Below, piece after piece: positions 1-8,800 of a stretch of DNA of 64,000 nt. The DNA is from Flavobacteriaceae bacterium (GTDB lineage: Bacteria > Bacteroidota > Bacteroidia > Flavobacteriales > Flavobacteriaceae). The notes under the pieces are model-generated. The model was not told the DNA's origin. It did no database searches and saw nothing but the letters and a program-made list of their open reading frames with translations. A program made the translations under genes and the position numbers. The stretch is taken from positions 34,858-98,857 of the forward strand of contig JABDNT010000049.1 of the NCBI GenBank assembly GCA_013043685.1. The letters are read 5' to 3'. How positions within the stretch are numbered: position 1 is the first letter of the stretch; every line of letters starts with the position of its first letter.

Positions 1-82
1 TTGGAAATCCACTGGTGCTTACCGGCCAAAATCGGGATCCGATCCCACCGGCCATAATCACTGCATAATAGTCTTTCTTCAT
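1..82 (-). CDS. manC: Mannose-1-phosphate guanylyltransferase, N-terminal fragment
   Basis: Only the first 27 codons are inside the window; the gene runs off the left edge. The reading frame begins with ATG at 82-80. Residues 10-20 read MAGGIGSRFWP, the nucleotide-binding signature of sugar-phosphate nucleotidyltransferases, and the FWP-S form is typical of GDP-mannose pyrophosphorylases. The enzyme makes GDP-mannose from mannose-1-phosphate and GTP for surface polysaccharides. The start lies 2 bases after the stop of the SprT-like gene, so the two are probably co-transcribed. The call depends on this signature alone, so another nucleotidyltransferase is possible but less likely. Confidence 0.75.
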   Translation of the reverse strand, partial: MKKDYYAVIMAGGIGSRFWPVSTSGFP

Positions 83-84
83 AT

Positions 85-681
85 CTACTTGATAAATTCA
101 ACTTCCGCATTAGGGTTGAACAAATATATCCTTCCTGAAGCCAGGTCAAGGCATTCATAACGTTTCACCCGTTTATTTCCACGTTTAAACAATTTCCCGT
201 TATACAACCGGAAGGTGGCCCCATAAGGTATCTCAAATATATAGTTTTTATCATTGGGTGGATCGTATTCTTTTAGCGCCAGTGATAAATTGCTGTCAGT
301 ATCACTGGACGCTTTCGGATTTTTGAAATGAATTGCAAGCAAAGGTAATAGGCCTGAAGGGAAAATCTCCGGACGTATAAAGGGTAACATAAACTGCCGA
401 AAAATATGCTTCCATTCTTTTCCATGTGGCTTAATGGACCGTCCGTATTCATTAAATGCAACCAAATGCGCGATCTCATGGATCAATGTAATAAGAAAGC
501 GATAGACATTTAAATTGGCATTCACCGTAATCTGATGCCCGCCATTTGGCAATTTTTTATAATCGCCATGTCGGGTAACACGTTCGTTCACGATTTTCAA
601 ATGCACATTATATCTCTTGATCAATTCGAAAACCGGCTTGACTGCACCCCTTGGTATATATTTCTCTAGTAGATCTGTCAT
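85..681 (-). CDS. SprT-like zinc metalloprotease-fold protein
   Basis: A 198-residue protein with a zinc-binding HEIAH motif at residues 68-72 and a possible third ligand in PHGKEW (His86), the pattern of the SprT/SprT-like family. The family is related to eukaryotic Spartan, but the bacterial members have no settled role. No signal peptide is visible, so it is probably cytoplasmic. The C-terminal half has several Lys, Arg and aromatic residues but lacks the cysteine zinc-ribbon seen in some SprT proteins. It sits directly between an SDR enzyme (3-base gap) and the guanylyltransferase gene on the same strand. Family assignment is firm; peptidase activity is not proven by sequence. Confidence 0.8.
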   Translation of the reverse strand: MTDLLEKYIPRGAVKPVFELIKRYNVHLKIVNERVTRHGDYKKLPNGGHQITVNANLNVYRFLITLIHEIAHLVAFNEYGRSIKPHGKEWKHIFRQFMLPFIRPEIFPSGLLPLLAIHFKNPKASSDTDSNLSLALKEYDPPNDKNYIFEIPYGATFRLYNGKLFKRGNKRVKRYECLDLASGRIYLFNPNAEVEFIK

Positions 682-684
682 GTA

Positions 685-1368
685 TTATGGGGTAGAACTG
701 GATACCTGCATAATCTTACCATTGTATAAATTATGGCCGTTTAAGGAAAACTCCATGATATGTTGCGCCATTTCCTTTGCTGTCACTGGTGCCTTGTACC
801 CTGGAAATGCCTCTTCCAGCATTTCGGTTTGAACAGCTCCCAGTGCCAGTGCGTTAAAAGCTGGGCCGGTTTCTTTATACTCTTCTGCTAAGACTTCGGT
901 TAATGTTAAAATGGCACCTTTACTGCTGCTGTAGGCCGCTAATCCCGGGAATTTTGCGCTTCCCTGCACGCCACCCATGCTGCTAATATTCACCACATGG
1001 CCTTCTTTATTCATAAAAGGCAGAACCACCTTGATCATAGAAACCGCTCCAAAAACATTCACTTCGTAAGATCTCTGAAAATCTTCAGCATCTAACTCTT
1101 CAAAAGGCTTGTTCACCAGGTAACCCGAATTATTTATCAGAATATCTACCTTGCGCCATTGTTCAGCAATAAATTCAGTTACCTTCTGCACATCAGCTTT
1201 CCGGGTAATATCGCAAGGGAAACAATAACAATTCGACATCCCAAGATCGGAAATCGGTTTATCATTTCTGGACAGGGCAAGAACGTTGTGACCGGCTTTT
1301 GCAAATAGTGCCACCAATTCATACCCAATTCCTCGACTTGTTCCCGTGATTACAACATTTTTATTCAT
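685..1368 (-). CDS. Short-chain dehydrogenase/reductase (SDR)
   Basis: A 227-residue classical SDR. Residues 8-15 form the glycine-rich dinucleotide-binding TGTSRGIG motif, residues 79-82 the NNSG motif, and the catalytic set is Ser129/Ser130, Tyr146 and Lys150 in a YSSSK context. It should be a cytoplasmic NAD(P)-dependent oxidoreductase. The substrate cannot be read from sequence. It lies 3 bases before the SprT-like gene on the same strand. About 80 bases separate it from the upstream pdhC gene, and that gap contains a possible terminator, so it may have its own promoter. Confidence 0.88.
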   Translation of the reverse strand: MNKNVVITGTSRGIGYELVALFAKAGHNVLALSRNDKPISDLGMSNCYCFPCDITRKADVQKVTEFIAEQWRKVDILINNSGYLVNKPFEELDAEDFQRSYEVNVFGAVSMIKVVLPFMNKEGHVVNISSMGGVQGSAKFPGLAAYSSSKGAILTLTEVLAEEYKETGPAFNALALGAVQTEMLEEAFPGYKAPVTAKEMAQHIMEFSLNGHNLYNGKIMQVSSSTP

Positions 1369-1385
1369 GTTCTAAAGATAAACAA

Positions 1386-1419
1386 ATCCCGCACCTTCAA
1401 AATAAGAAGAACACGGGAT
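1386..1419 (-). terminator. Possible terminator downstream of pyruvate dehydrogenase E2
   Basis: ATCCCG at 1386-1391 pairs with CGGGAT at 1414-1419, with further partial pairing inside the loop. On the minus strand the stem is followed by a T-rich stretch (TTTGTTTATC). It lies just after the E2 stop codon. The loop is long, so efficiency is uncertain. Confidence 0.4.
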
Positions 1420-1450
1420 CTTGCTGGTTTAATACTTCCGAATAATTATG

Positions 1451-3058
1451 TTAAACGAACATAGTAACCGGATTCTCGATATATTGTCTTAGGGTTTCGA
1501 GGAATTTTGCTCCTGTCACACCGTCAACAGTTCTGTGGTCACAAGCCAGGGTTACCGTCATTGTATTTCCTATGGCAATTGCCCCGTTTTTCACAACAGG
1601 CTTTTGTACTATAGCTCCAACGGAGAGAATTGCCGAATTCGGTTGATTGATAATTGATGTGAATTCTTTTATCCCGAACATACCTAAATTGCTTACTGTA
1701 AAAGTACTTCCCTGCATCTCGTCGGGAGTGAGTTTTTTATCACGGGCCTTCCCAGCTAATTCTTTTACAGCTGCACCAATTTGCGAAAAAGTCATGTTAT
1801 CTGCAAACTTCAATACGGGTACGACAAGGCCATCGTCCACTGCCACAGCTACGCCCAGATGAATATGTTTGGCAATACGAGTTACTTTATCCGCCCATTG
1901 CGAATTCACCTGCGGATGTTTTCGCAAGGCCATTGCACTTGCTTTTAATATCATATCGTTAAACGATATTTTTACGTTAGGATCACTATTGATAGCATTC
2001 CTTGATGATATGGCATTATCCATATCCAGTTCAACAGTAAGATAATAGTGAGGTGCGGTAAATTTCGATTCCCCGAGACGTTTTGCAATGGTTTTACGCA
2101 TTTGCGAATTGGCGAATTCTTCGAAACTTTCTTCTCCAACCGGTACATAAGCCGAAGCGGCTGCGGATCCCGGCTGATAATTCTCTATGTCCCTTTTTAT
2201 AATCCGGCCATTTTCACCCGATCCCTGAATGCTCGCAAGGGCAATACCCTTCTCCTCCGCTAATTTCCTGGCGAGGGGTGAAGCAAAAATTCTACCGTTG
2301 GTTGCACTCACCTGGGCTGGTATCACAGATGTTCTAGTACTTGTTGCTGCTGAAGCTTCAACTTTTTGGGTAGATTCGGGTTCTGTAGTATTAACCGGAG
2401 CCTCTTCAGGTTCAGGCGATCTGGCGGAGATATCTATATTCGAAACATCCGTTCCGGCCGGCCCGATTATAGCGAGTAAGGCATCCACATTAGCAGTTTG
2501 ACCTTCTTGAATACCAATTCTTAAAAGTGTCCCCGAATAGAAGGACTCGAATTCCATGGTGGCTTTGTCCGTTTCAATTTCGGCTAAAATATCACCTTCT
2601 TCAACGGTATCCCCTTCTTTCTTCAGCCAGCTCGCCACTGTTCCCTCTTCCATAGTATCGCTTAAACGAGGCATAGTTATGATCTCTACACCTTCGGGAA
2701 GCTCCTCCGCTTCGGTGGTCACTGTGGCTGCAGTATTTTCTTCTGCAGAATCACTTGCCTCAGTTTCAGGCGCATCCTGGGAAGGAGCGTCACCTTTCAG
2801 CAGTTCTGAAATGTCCTCTCCCTTTTCACCAATAATCGCCAATAATTTATCAACCTCGGCAGTTTCACCTTCGGCAATACCTATATGGAGTAATGTCCCT
2901 TCGTAAAAAGACTCAAACTCCATGGTAGCTTTGTCGGTTTCAATTTCTGCAAGAATATCACCTTCCTCAATTTTATCACCAACTTTTTTCAGCCAGCTTG
3001 CCACTGTTCCTTCCTCCATAGTGTCGCTAAGGCGCGGCATAGTTATAATTTCTGCCAT
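1451..3058 (-). CDS. pdhC: Pyruvate dehydrogenase complex E2, dihydrolipoamide acetyltransferase
   Basis: A 535-residue E2 subunit. Two lipoyl domains lie at about residues 1-80 and 125-205, each with the lipoylation motif ETDKATMEFES (Lys43 and Lys165). They are joined by Ala/Pro/Glu-rich linkers. A peripheral subunit-binding domain follows at about 257-292. The catalytic acyltransferase domain ends with DHRTVDG (His508 is the catalytic histidine). It transfers acetyl groups to CoA in the cytoplasm. The two lipoyl domains are almost identical, which suggests recent duplication or gene conversion. It lies 3 bases after pdhA, so they form an operon. E1-beta and E3 are not in the window. Confidence 0.95.
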   Translation of the reverse strand: MAEIITMPRLSDTMEEGTVASWLKKVGDKIEEGDILAEIETDKATMEFESFYEGTLLHIGIAEGETAEVDKLLAIIGEKGEDISELLKGDAPSQDAPETEASDSAEENTAATVTTEAEELPEGVEIITMPRLSDTMEEGTVASWLKKEGDTVEEGDILAEIETDKATMEFESFYSGTLLRIGIQEGQTANVDALLAIIGPAGTDVSNIDISARSPEPEEAPVNTTEPESTQKVEASAATSTRTSVIPAQVSATNGRIFASPLARKLAEEKGIALASIQGSGENGRIIKRDIENYQPGSAAASAYVPVGEESFEEFANSQMRKTIAKRLGESKFTAPHYYLTVELDMDNAISSRNAINSDPNVKISFNDMILKASAMALRKHPQVNSQWADKVTRIAKHIHLGVAVAVDDGLVVPVLKFADNMTFSQIGAAVKELAGKARDKKLTPDEMQGSTFTVSNLGMFGIKEFTSIINQPNSAILSVGAIVQKPVVKNGAIAIGNTMTVTLACDHRTVDGVTGAKFLETLRQYIENPVTMFV

Positions 3059-3061
3059 AGT

Positions 3062-4060
3062 TTATAATTTATGAGGTAAAAAAGGATAGTCTTCCTGTTC
3101 GTATACCGTATCGTACATTACGTTCTTTTCAGGATAAGGGGAGTCTTCAGCAAACTTCTCGCATTCACTAACATGTTCTCTAACACGTTTTTCGATCGCA
3201 CCAATTTCTTTTTCCGTAGCCCATTTCTTCTCATAGATATGATTTAAGACATAATCTATAGGGTCTTCTTCCTGTTTTGCAGCTACTTCTTCCTTAGACC
3301 TGTAATGTTGTGCATCACTCATGGAATGACCGCGATAGCGATACGTTCGAATTTCGAGAAAAGATGGTCCGTCCCCTTTCCTGGCTCGCTGTATTGCCTC
3401 ATCCATTTCTTTAGCCACAACTTCCGGCTTCATACCGTCTACGGGCTTACAAGGCATTTCATAACCCAATCCAAGTTTCCAGATTTCCGAATGACTTGCG
3501 GTTCTTTCCACCGAAGTTCCCATGGCGTATCCATTGTTTTCGACACAGAATACCACAGGTAATTTCCAAAGTGTTGCAAGATTAAAAGTTTCGTGTAAAG
3601 ATCCCTGGCGAGTTGCTCCATCGCCCATATATGTCAACGTAACTGCGTCCCTGTCATGGTATTTATCGGCAAAAGCCAGTCCTGCACCCAGGGGAATCTG
3701 CCCACCTACGATGCCGTGACCTCCATAGAAGCGATGCTCTTTAGAGAAAATATGCATGGATCCGCCTAAACCCTGCGATGTCCCTGTCCCCTTACCGTAA
3801 AGTTCGGCCATAACTTTTTTGGGATCGACACCCATCCCTATGGGCTGTACATGATTCCTGTAAGCGGTTATCATTCTGTCCTTGCCTAAGTCCATTGCAT
3901 GCAATGCCCCTGCCAAAACAGCTTCCTGGCCGTTATACAAATGAAGGAATCCACGAACTTTCTGTTTGATATATACCTGGGCAAGTTTATCTTCAAACTT
4001 CCGCCAGAAGAGCATATCCTCATACCACTGAAGATACGTTTGTTTCGTAATTTTTTTCAT
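3062..4060 (-). CDS. pdhA: Pyruvate dehydrogenase E1 component, alpha subunit
   Basis: A 332-residue E1-alpha with the thiamine diphosphate motif from GDG (146-148) to NN (175-176), and a phosphorylation-loop-like RYRGHSMSD segment. It decarboxylates pyruvate together with an E1-beta subunit and reductively acetylates the lipoyl groups of E2. The length is normal for the family. The gene is immediately upstream of pdhC on the minus strand. No E1-beta gene lies between them, so the beta subunit must be encoded elsewhere. A -7 box on the minus strand at 4116-4123 fits transcription starting about 50 bases before the ATG. Confidence 0.94.
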   Translation of the reverse strand: MKKITKQTYLQWYEDMLFWRKFEDKLAQVYIKQKVRGFLHLYNGQEAVLAGALHAMDLGKDRMITAYRNHVQPIGMGVDPKKVMAELYGKGTGTSQGLGGSMHIFSKEHRFYGGHGIVGGQIPLGAGLAFADKYHDRDAVTLTYMGDGATRQGSLHETFNLATLWKLPVVFCVENNGYAMGTSVERTASHSEIWKLGLGYEMPCKPVDGMKPEVVAKEMDEAIQRARKGDGPSFLEIRTYRYRGHSMSDAQHYRSKEEVAAKQEEDPIDYVLNHIYEKKWATEKEIGAIEKRVREHVSECEKFAEDSPYPEKNVMYDTVYEQEDYPFLPHKL

Positions 4061-4115
4061 TTACTGAAGTATGATTATACCGAATCTTTTAGACGGTATA
4101 AATTTTCGCGAATAA

Positions 4116-4123
4116 CAAAAATA
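4116..4123 (-). promoter_or_regulatory. Putative -7 element for pdhA-pdhC
   Basis: The minus strand reads TATTTTTG, an exact match to the flavobacterial -7 consensus TAnnTTTG, 56 bases upstream of the pdhA ATG. I do not see a clear TTG at the matching -33 distance, so support is partial. It lies after the probable cdd terminator, consistent with a separate pdhA transcript. Confidence 0.42.
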
Positions 4124-4173
4124 CTATATTCTGAAGTACTACGAAAAACCTTGTGATTAAAAAAGATGCGAAA

Positions 4174-4197
4174 ACGATTTAGATTCTAAAAAATCGT
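4174..4197 (-). terminator. Putative terminator after cdd
   Basis: ACGATTT at 4174-4180 pairs with AAATCGT at 4191-4197. On the minus strand the stem is followed by TTTTC. It starts just downstream of the cdd stop codon and would close the porU-porV-cdd transcript. The A/T-rich stem makes it weak. Confidence 0.45.
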
Positions 4198-4199
4198 CC

Positions 4200-4685
4200 T
4201 TATTCCAGAAAAGAGCTATCGAAAACAAGAGGTAGCAGATCCTTAACCGCGTCTGCCTTCACCACTTTACCTGTCTCACCCATGAAATAAATTGCAATCG
4301 GACTCTCCTGCTCCACTTCATACTCCGCGAGTGACTGCCTGCATGCACCACAAGGTGGCGTGGGAGTATCAATTTCTTTATGAGAGGACTTTACCGTAAG
4401 TGCCAGATGAAGGATGGTCTCTCCCGGATAATTCGAACCTGCATGAAAAACGGCCACACGTTCTGCACATAGCCCGGAAGGAAATGCCGCATTTTCCTGG
4501 TTATTACCTGTGATTATAACGCCGGAAGCCAGCTGCAGAGCTGCACCAACCTTAAAATGCGAATAAGGCGCATAAGCATTATCTCTTGCCTGTTGCGCCT
4601 TATTTATTAAATTTTGGATTGTATCCGGTAATTCTGAAATCGAATCGTATACCTCCAGATATGTTTCCAGTTTATGTTTTTTCAA
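4200..4685 (-). CDS. cdd: Cytidine deaminase
   Basis: A 161-residue homotetrameric-type cytidine deaminase. The zinc site is CAE (73-75, proton-shuttling Glu75) and PCGAC (111-115, Cys112 and Cys115). It converts cytidine and deoxycytidine to uridine and deoxyuridine in pyrimidine salvage in the cytoplasm. The N-terminus is about 20 residues longer than in the shortest family members. The start lies 4 bases after the porV stop, so it is translated from the porU-porV transcript. That link is a flavobacterial gene-order feature and not a functional one that I can see. Confidence 0.93.
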   Translation of the reverse strand: MKKHKLETYLEVYDSISELPDTIQNLINKAQQARDNAYAPYSHFKVGAALQLASGVIITGNNQENAAFPSGLCAERVAVFHAGSNYPGETILHLALTVKSSHKEIDTPTPPCGACRQSLAEYEVEQESPIAIYFMGETGKVVKADAVKDLLPLVFDSSFLE

Positions 4686-4689
4686 ACTT

Positions 4690-5850
4690 CTAGTATTCGT
4701 CGTACTCGTCTCCGAAGTTAAAGGTAAGTCCGAATCGAAGTGTTCCTTCTAGAGGACTTCTAACCTTGGAAGTTGAGAACAAATATGAAATATCAATATT
4801 GATCGCTGTATACCTGAAACCAGCTCCCAGAGAAAGGAACTTTCTGGATCCTTTCAGATCACTTTCGTTAAAGTATCCTGTACGGAACGCAAATACATCC
4901 TGGTACCAGTATTCAGCACCCAATGCCCAGGTAAATTCCTTCAATTCTTCGCTAAATCCATCGGGAGCATCTCCAAAGGACTTGAAGATCCCGGAGAAGA
5001 AACTGATGGATTCATATTCTTCATCATCTTCTGCATCGATATCACCATCACCGTCGAAATCTTGTGGAGTTGGCACTAATAATTTATTCACTTCAGCATT
5101 AATACCTATTTTATTATATGCATCAAGTATAAAGTCGAATCCACCACCCAACGCCAGATTTGTAGGGAGGTTGTTTTCCTGTCCAACTTCGTCATACTTG
5201 ATCTTGGGACCAATATTCGAAATATTAAATCCAGCTCTCCAACGTCCGTCAAAACTATCGTACGCAATCTCTTCAGACTGGTAGAAACCTGCAATATCCA
5301 CTGCAAAGGAGCTGGCAGCTGATGCGTCTTCAGTTGAAGCTTGAATTCTTAAGTCGGAACGAAGATATCTACCCGCAACCGCCATGGAAAAGCGCTCACT
5401 TAAACGAAGCGCATACGACACATCGAAGGTAAATTCATTCGGACTCTGGATTAGAGGGTCCTGTTCTATAGTTTGACGTAGTTCAATATCTCCCAGGCTG
5501 AAATACCTTAAACTGGCAGCAATCGAGCTTCGCTCGTTTATACGGTTATAATATGTAAGGTTTCCAAGGAATATATCATTCACTAATTGACTTAGATATG
5601 GTGTATATGTGATACCTACTCCCTGTTTCGAAATCGCGAAAGCATATTTTGCCGGATTCCACTGTTGTGAGAATGCATCTGCAGAAGTTGCTACACCAAT
5701 ATCTCCCATACCAGCGGCACGTGCATCAGCAGCAATTAATATGAAAGGAACGGCAGTTGTAATTACACGCTGATTCGCTGTGGAATTGTCCTGAGCAACC
5801 GCCTTGAAGGTAAATAGACAAATGAATATTGGAATAAAAAATTTCTTCAT
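4690..5850 (-). CDS. porV: Type IX secretion outer-membrane protein PorV (LptO)
   Basis: A 386-residue outer-membrane beta-barrel with a cleavable signal peptide (about residues 1-19, ending at AVAQ). It has the PorV start VPFILIAADARAAGMGD and a barrel-type C-terminus ending in Phe and Tyr residues. PorV shuttles cargo from the SprA translocon to the attachment complex and works with the sortase PorU, whose gene is just upstream (35-base gap). An acidic stretch near residues 265-280 (DFDGDGDIDAEDDEE) resembles a calcium-binding loop. The identity is supported both by sequence and by the porU neighbour. Confidence 0.95.
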   Translation of the reverse strand: MKKFFIPIFICLFTFKAVAQDNSTANQRVITTAVPFILIAADARAAGMGDIGVATSADAFSQQWNPAKYAFAISKQGVGITYTPYLSQLVNDIFLGNLTYYNRINERSSIAASLRYFSLGDIELRQTIEQDPLIQSPNEFTFDVSYALRLSERFSMAVAGRYLRSDLRIQASTEDASAASSFAVDIAGFYQSEEIAYDSFDGRWRAGFNISNIGPKIKYDEVGQENNLPTNLALGGGFDFILDAYNKIGINAEVNKLLVPTPQDFDGDGDIDAEDDEEYESISFFSGIFKSFGDAPDGFSEELKEFTWALGAEYWYQDVFAFRTGYFNESDLKGSRKFLSLGAGFRYTAINIDISYLFSTSKVRSPLEGTLRFGLTFNFGDEYDEY

Positions 5851-5884
5851 GAGGTTCTAATTTTCGACAAATATAGTTTAAATT

Positions 5885-8800
5885 TTAAAGGATAACCAGT
5901 TTTTCAAATTTTTCAATTTGCTGGTTAGTTAACGTAGATTTTACCGTAAGCTTGTATACATAGACACCTTTTCCGATTCTATCTCCGAAGTCGTCTAAGC
6001 CATTCCAAACAATATCCCTGGAAAGAAATCCGTCCGTGTTCACAATCTGATTTTTGGTCCAAACCACTTTCCCGGTAACGGTGAAAACCTGAACCTGTAC
6101 CTCCAGTGGCTCGAAAGGCCTGTTATGATTGAACCAGAATTCGGTATAATTAACAAAGGGATTAGGATAATTAAGGACACGTGTAACTTCCAGTTCATCA
6201 TTCCCTGCTACCACAAACTGAATGTCCATGGTGGATGAATTATTGTATACATCCCAGGCTTTTAAAGTTAAGGTATGAAGACCTTTCTCCAAATCCCTAA
6301 GCTTATACGTTGCTTTTCCCCTAGTAAAATCGTCTATTTCAGCCTGATAATATTCATTCAACACAAAAGGATTAGATTCATCGCCATCGATTATAGCGGT
6401 AATGTCGTGACCAATCCCGCTTGCCGTATTAATTCCGTTTTCATCCTCAAGCTTTGCAATAAGAATTGGTTCGTTGTTGGTTATTCCTCCTGATACAAAA
6501 CTTTCGTCATTCATGAACAGGCTAATCAATGGCCCCTGGTTATCCTCGGGAGCATTCTCATTAAGTCCCCCAACCCGTAACCTTAGATCATAACCTGTCT
6601 GGTCTTCGAGCTCCAGGTTTCGTTGCGAATACAAACTAACTCTACCAGTTTCCACAGGGATTTGAATATCCCGAGGTACTACGAACTCAAATTCAAATGT
6701 ACCATTGGTTACCGTGGCCTGACCGTTAAACAGGATTTCTCCCAGGGTGATGAAGTCCAGGATGATCAAATCACCATTTTGGTCGCGTGCCCCATCATTG
6801 CCGAGTGTTTGACGCTGCACATTCTTGTCGTAAACCTTTCCTTCCAGTCTTCCGTTGTAGTTTGATAATAGATTTCCCTGTTCATCCACAACCTCTCCCC
6901 CTAATCTAACCCTGCTAAGAGCCTGAAGTGTATCCGTAGATTGCTCAATAGGTACACCATTCAGTGTAGTTAACCGAACCTTTTGTTTAGGAAATGCAAG
7001 ATGCATAGCCGGATCACCTACATAGAAAACTACGTACTTATCATTGTTGGTAATAATATTTCGTGCGCGTCGAAGGGCTTCTGCCGGAGGATTTATAATG
7101 TTGGTTCCAAAGCCGAATAGTTCCGGAGCCAATTCCTGGTTATATTCAACTCCTGTTCCAACAGATATGGACCTCGTAGTAGTAATTAGTGAAATAGCCC
7201 CTCCCTGTCTGTTCCAGTAGGTTAATTCCCCGGCCGTGATCCGTAGGGGGTTATCGAATTTAGTGAACTCACAGGTCACCGTAATCACACAGGGATATTT
7301 CCCTTTATTCTGAAGTTCGATCGCCTGATCTTTAGTAAACACAAATTCTTTTGCCAGGCCATCTTCCCCGCCGTGACCGAAATAATTTAAAACCAATGCA
7401 CCTACTTCTATGGCATTGCTCATGGCTTCATTGACTTCAGGATAGCGGTTTCCCCCTGCAGAGGTTTGTTGCTCGAAAGCATCCATATGAATCTTCTTCA
7501 CATTAATGAAAGGTTTCTCGGATGATATTTCATCACCCAATGCATCCAGATCGAATTGTAATCGGGAATCTCCCCTGTCATCTGCATCGTCTGAAACCAA
7601 TACAAAGTTATTCCTCCAGTTCCCATAGGATTCCGTACCGCTGTATTCAATTATTTTATCGATTAGAGAATTGGCCAGATTCACATTATCGGCAAGAATT
7701 CTACCCGTGGCAATATCAGACATATCGGATGTCATCATGGAACCATCCTGACCATCCATCATAACAAAATATTCATCAGACATGAACGACCTATAGGTAC
7801 TAACCTCAAAATCGCGGTCATACCTGTGATATACCGGTACAATATTATTATTGCCGGATAGCCTGTTTTTGTAATCTACCGAGGCATCTCCGAAAAGGCA
7901 GAGGTATTTAACCTGCTTTTCCTGGGAGGAGGCATTGTCATACACATATTTTACCAAATTCCGGATTGCAGTGATATCTTGTTTCCCTGAACTGAATTCT
8001 TCATAGATTTTATCGGTAGTAACTACTTTTACGTTAAGTCCATTCAGGTCTTTGTGATGCCTTGCAAGTTTGAGTGCAGGTTGCAGAAGAAATGGTGCGG
8101 TAACTATTAGGTAATCTATATCCTTGAAATTTCCCGATTCATCATTGAAAATGGTTCCCTTAATGTCCTGGTTCAGCACTAAAGACTGAGGACCTTCTAC
8201 CGGCGCAAAGTAATTGTTAGGGTTTACTGCAACATATTCACGTGCTGAACCCATAAAAGCCTTAAAAGACAAAACAGAAGCACCTCCTTCGTTTATTTTA
8301 CTTGTAATGTTACTCTTTTCAGTTACATCCCAAACCTGGGTGAACTGTCCGGCATTACTTATTTGATATTCACCTATACCACTTTGAAGCTCTGCCTCAT
8401 TATATCGGAAGGGAAGTTGTCCATCTGTGCCGGTCAATTGGCGTATCGCACCAACTCTGATGTAATCCAGGTAAGCAATACTGGCTGGATTACCGGAATT
8501 ATTATAAACGAGATCCACTGTAACGGTCTCACTACCCGCAGGTATATTACCTTCAAAATCCCTGAGATCGAGAAGTTTAGGGTCATTTATAGCTGAAAAC
8601 ATAAGGGGATCAACACTGGTTCCGTTCACCGAGATTGCCATAGAGGTTGAAATGTCACTAGCGGCGGCTGCCTTGATATCGAGTTCAATTTCAGTGCCGG
8701 GTGCAATATTCGGAAATGAAAATTCATAACTCTGTTCGTTTTCTATGTCGAAACGGTTTCCAAACCATTTTCTCCCCACAAGGGCCGGGGATAATTCATC

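Noticed and set aside
2556..2906. 116-residue plus-strand frame inside the E2 gene
   Set aside because: Antisense to the repeated lipoyl-domain region; Ser-rich shadow of the repeated coding sequence.
4766..5284. 172-residue plus-strand frame inside porV
   Set aside because: It is antisense to a clear outer-membrane protein gene and its composition is Ser/Pro-rich by frame shadowing.
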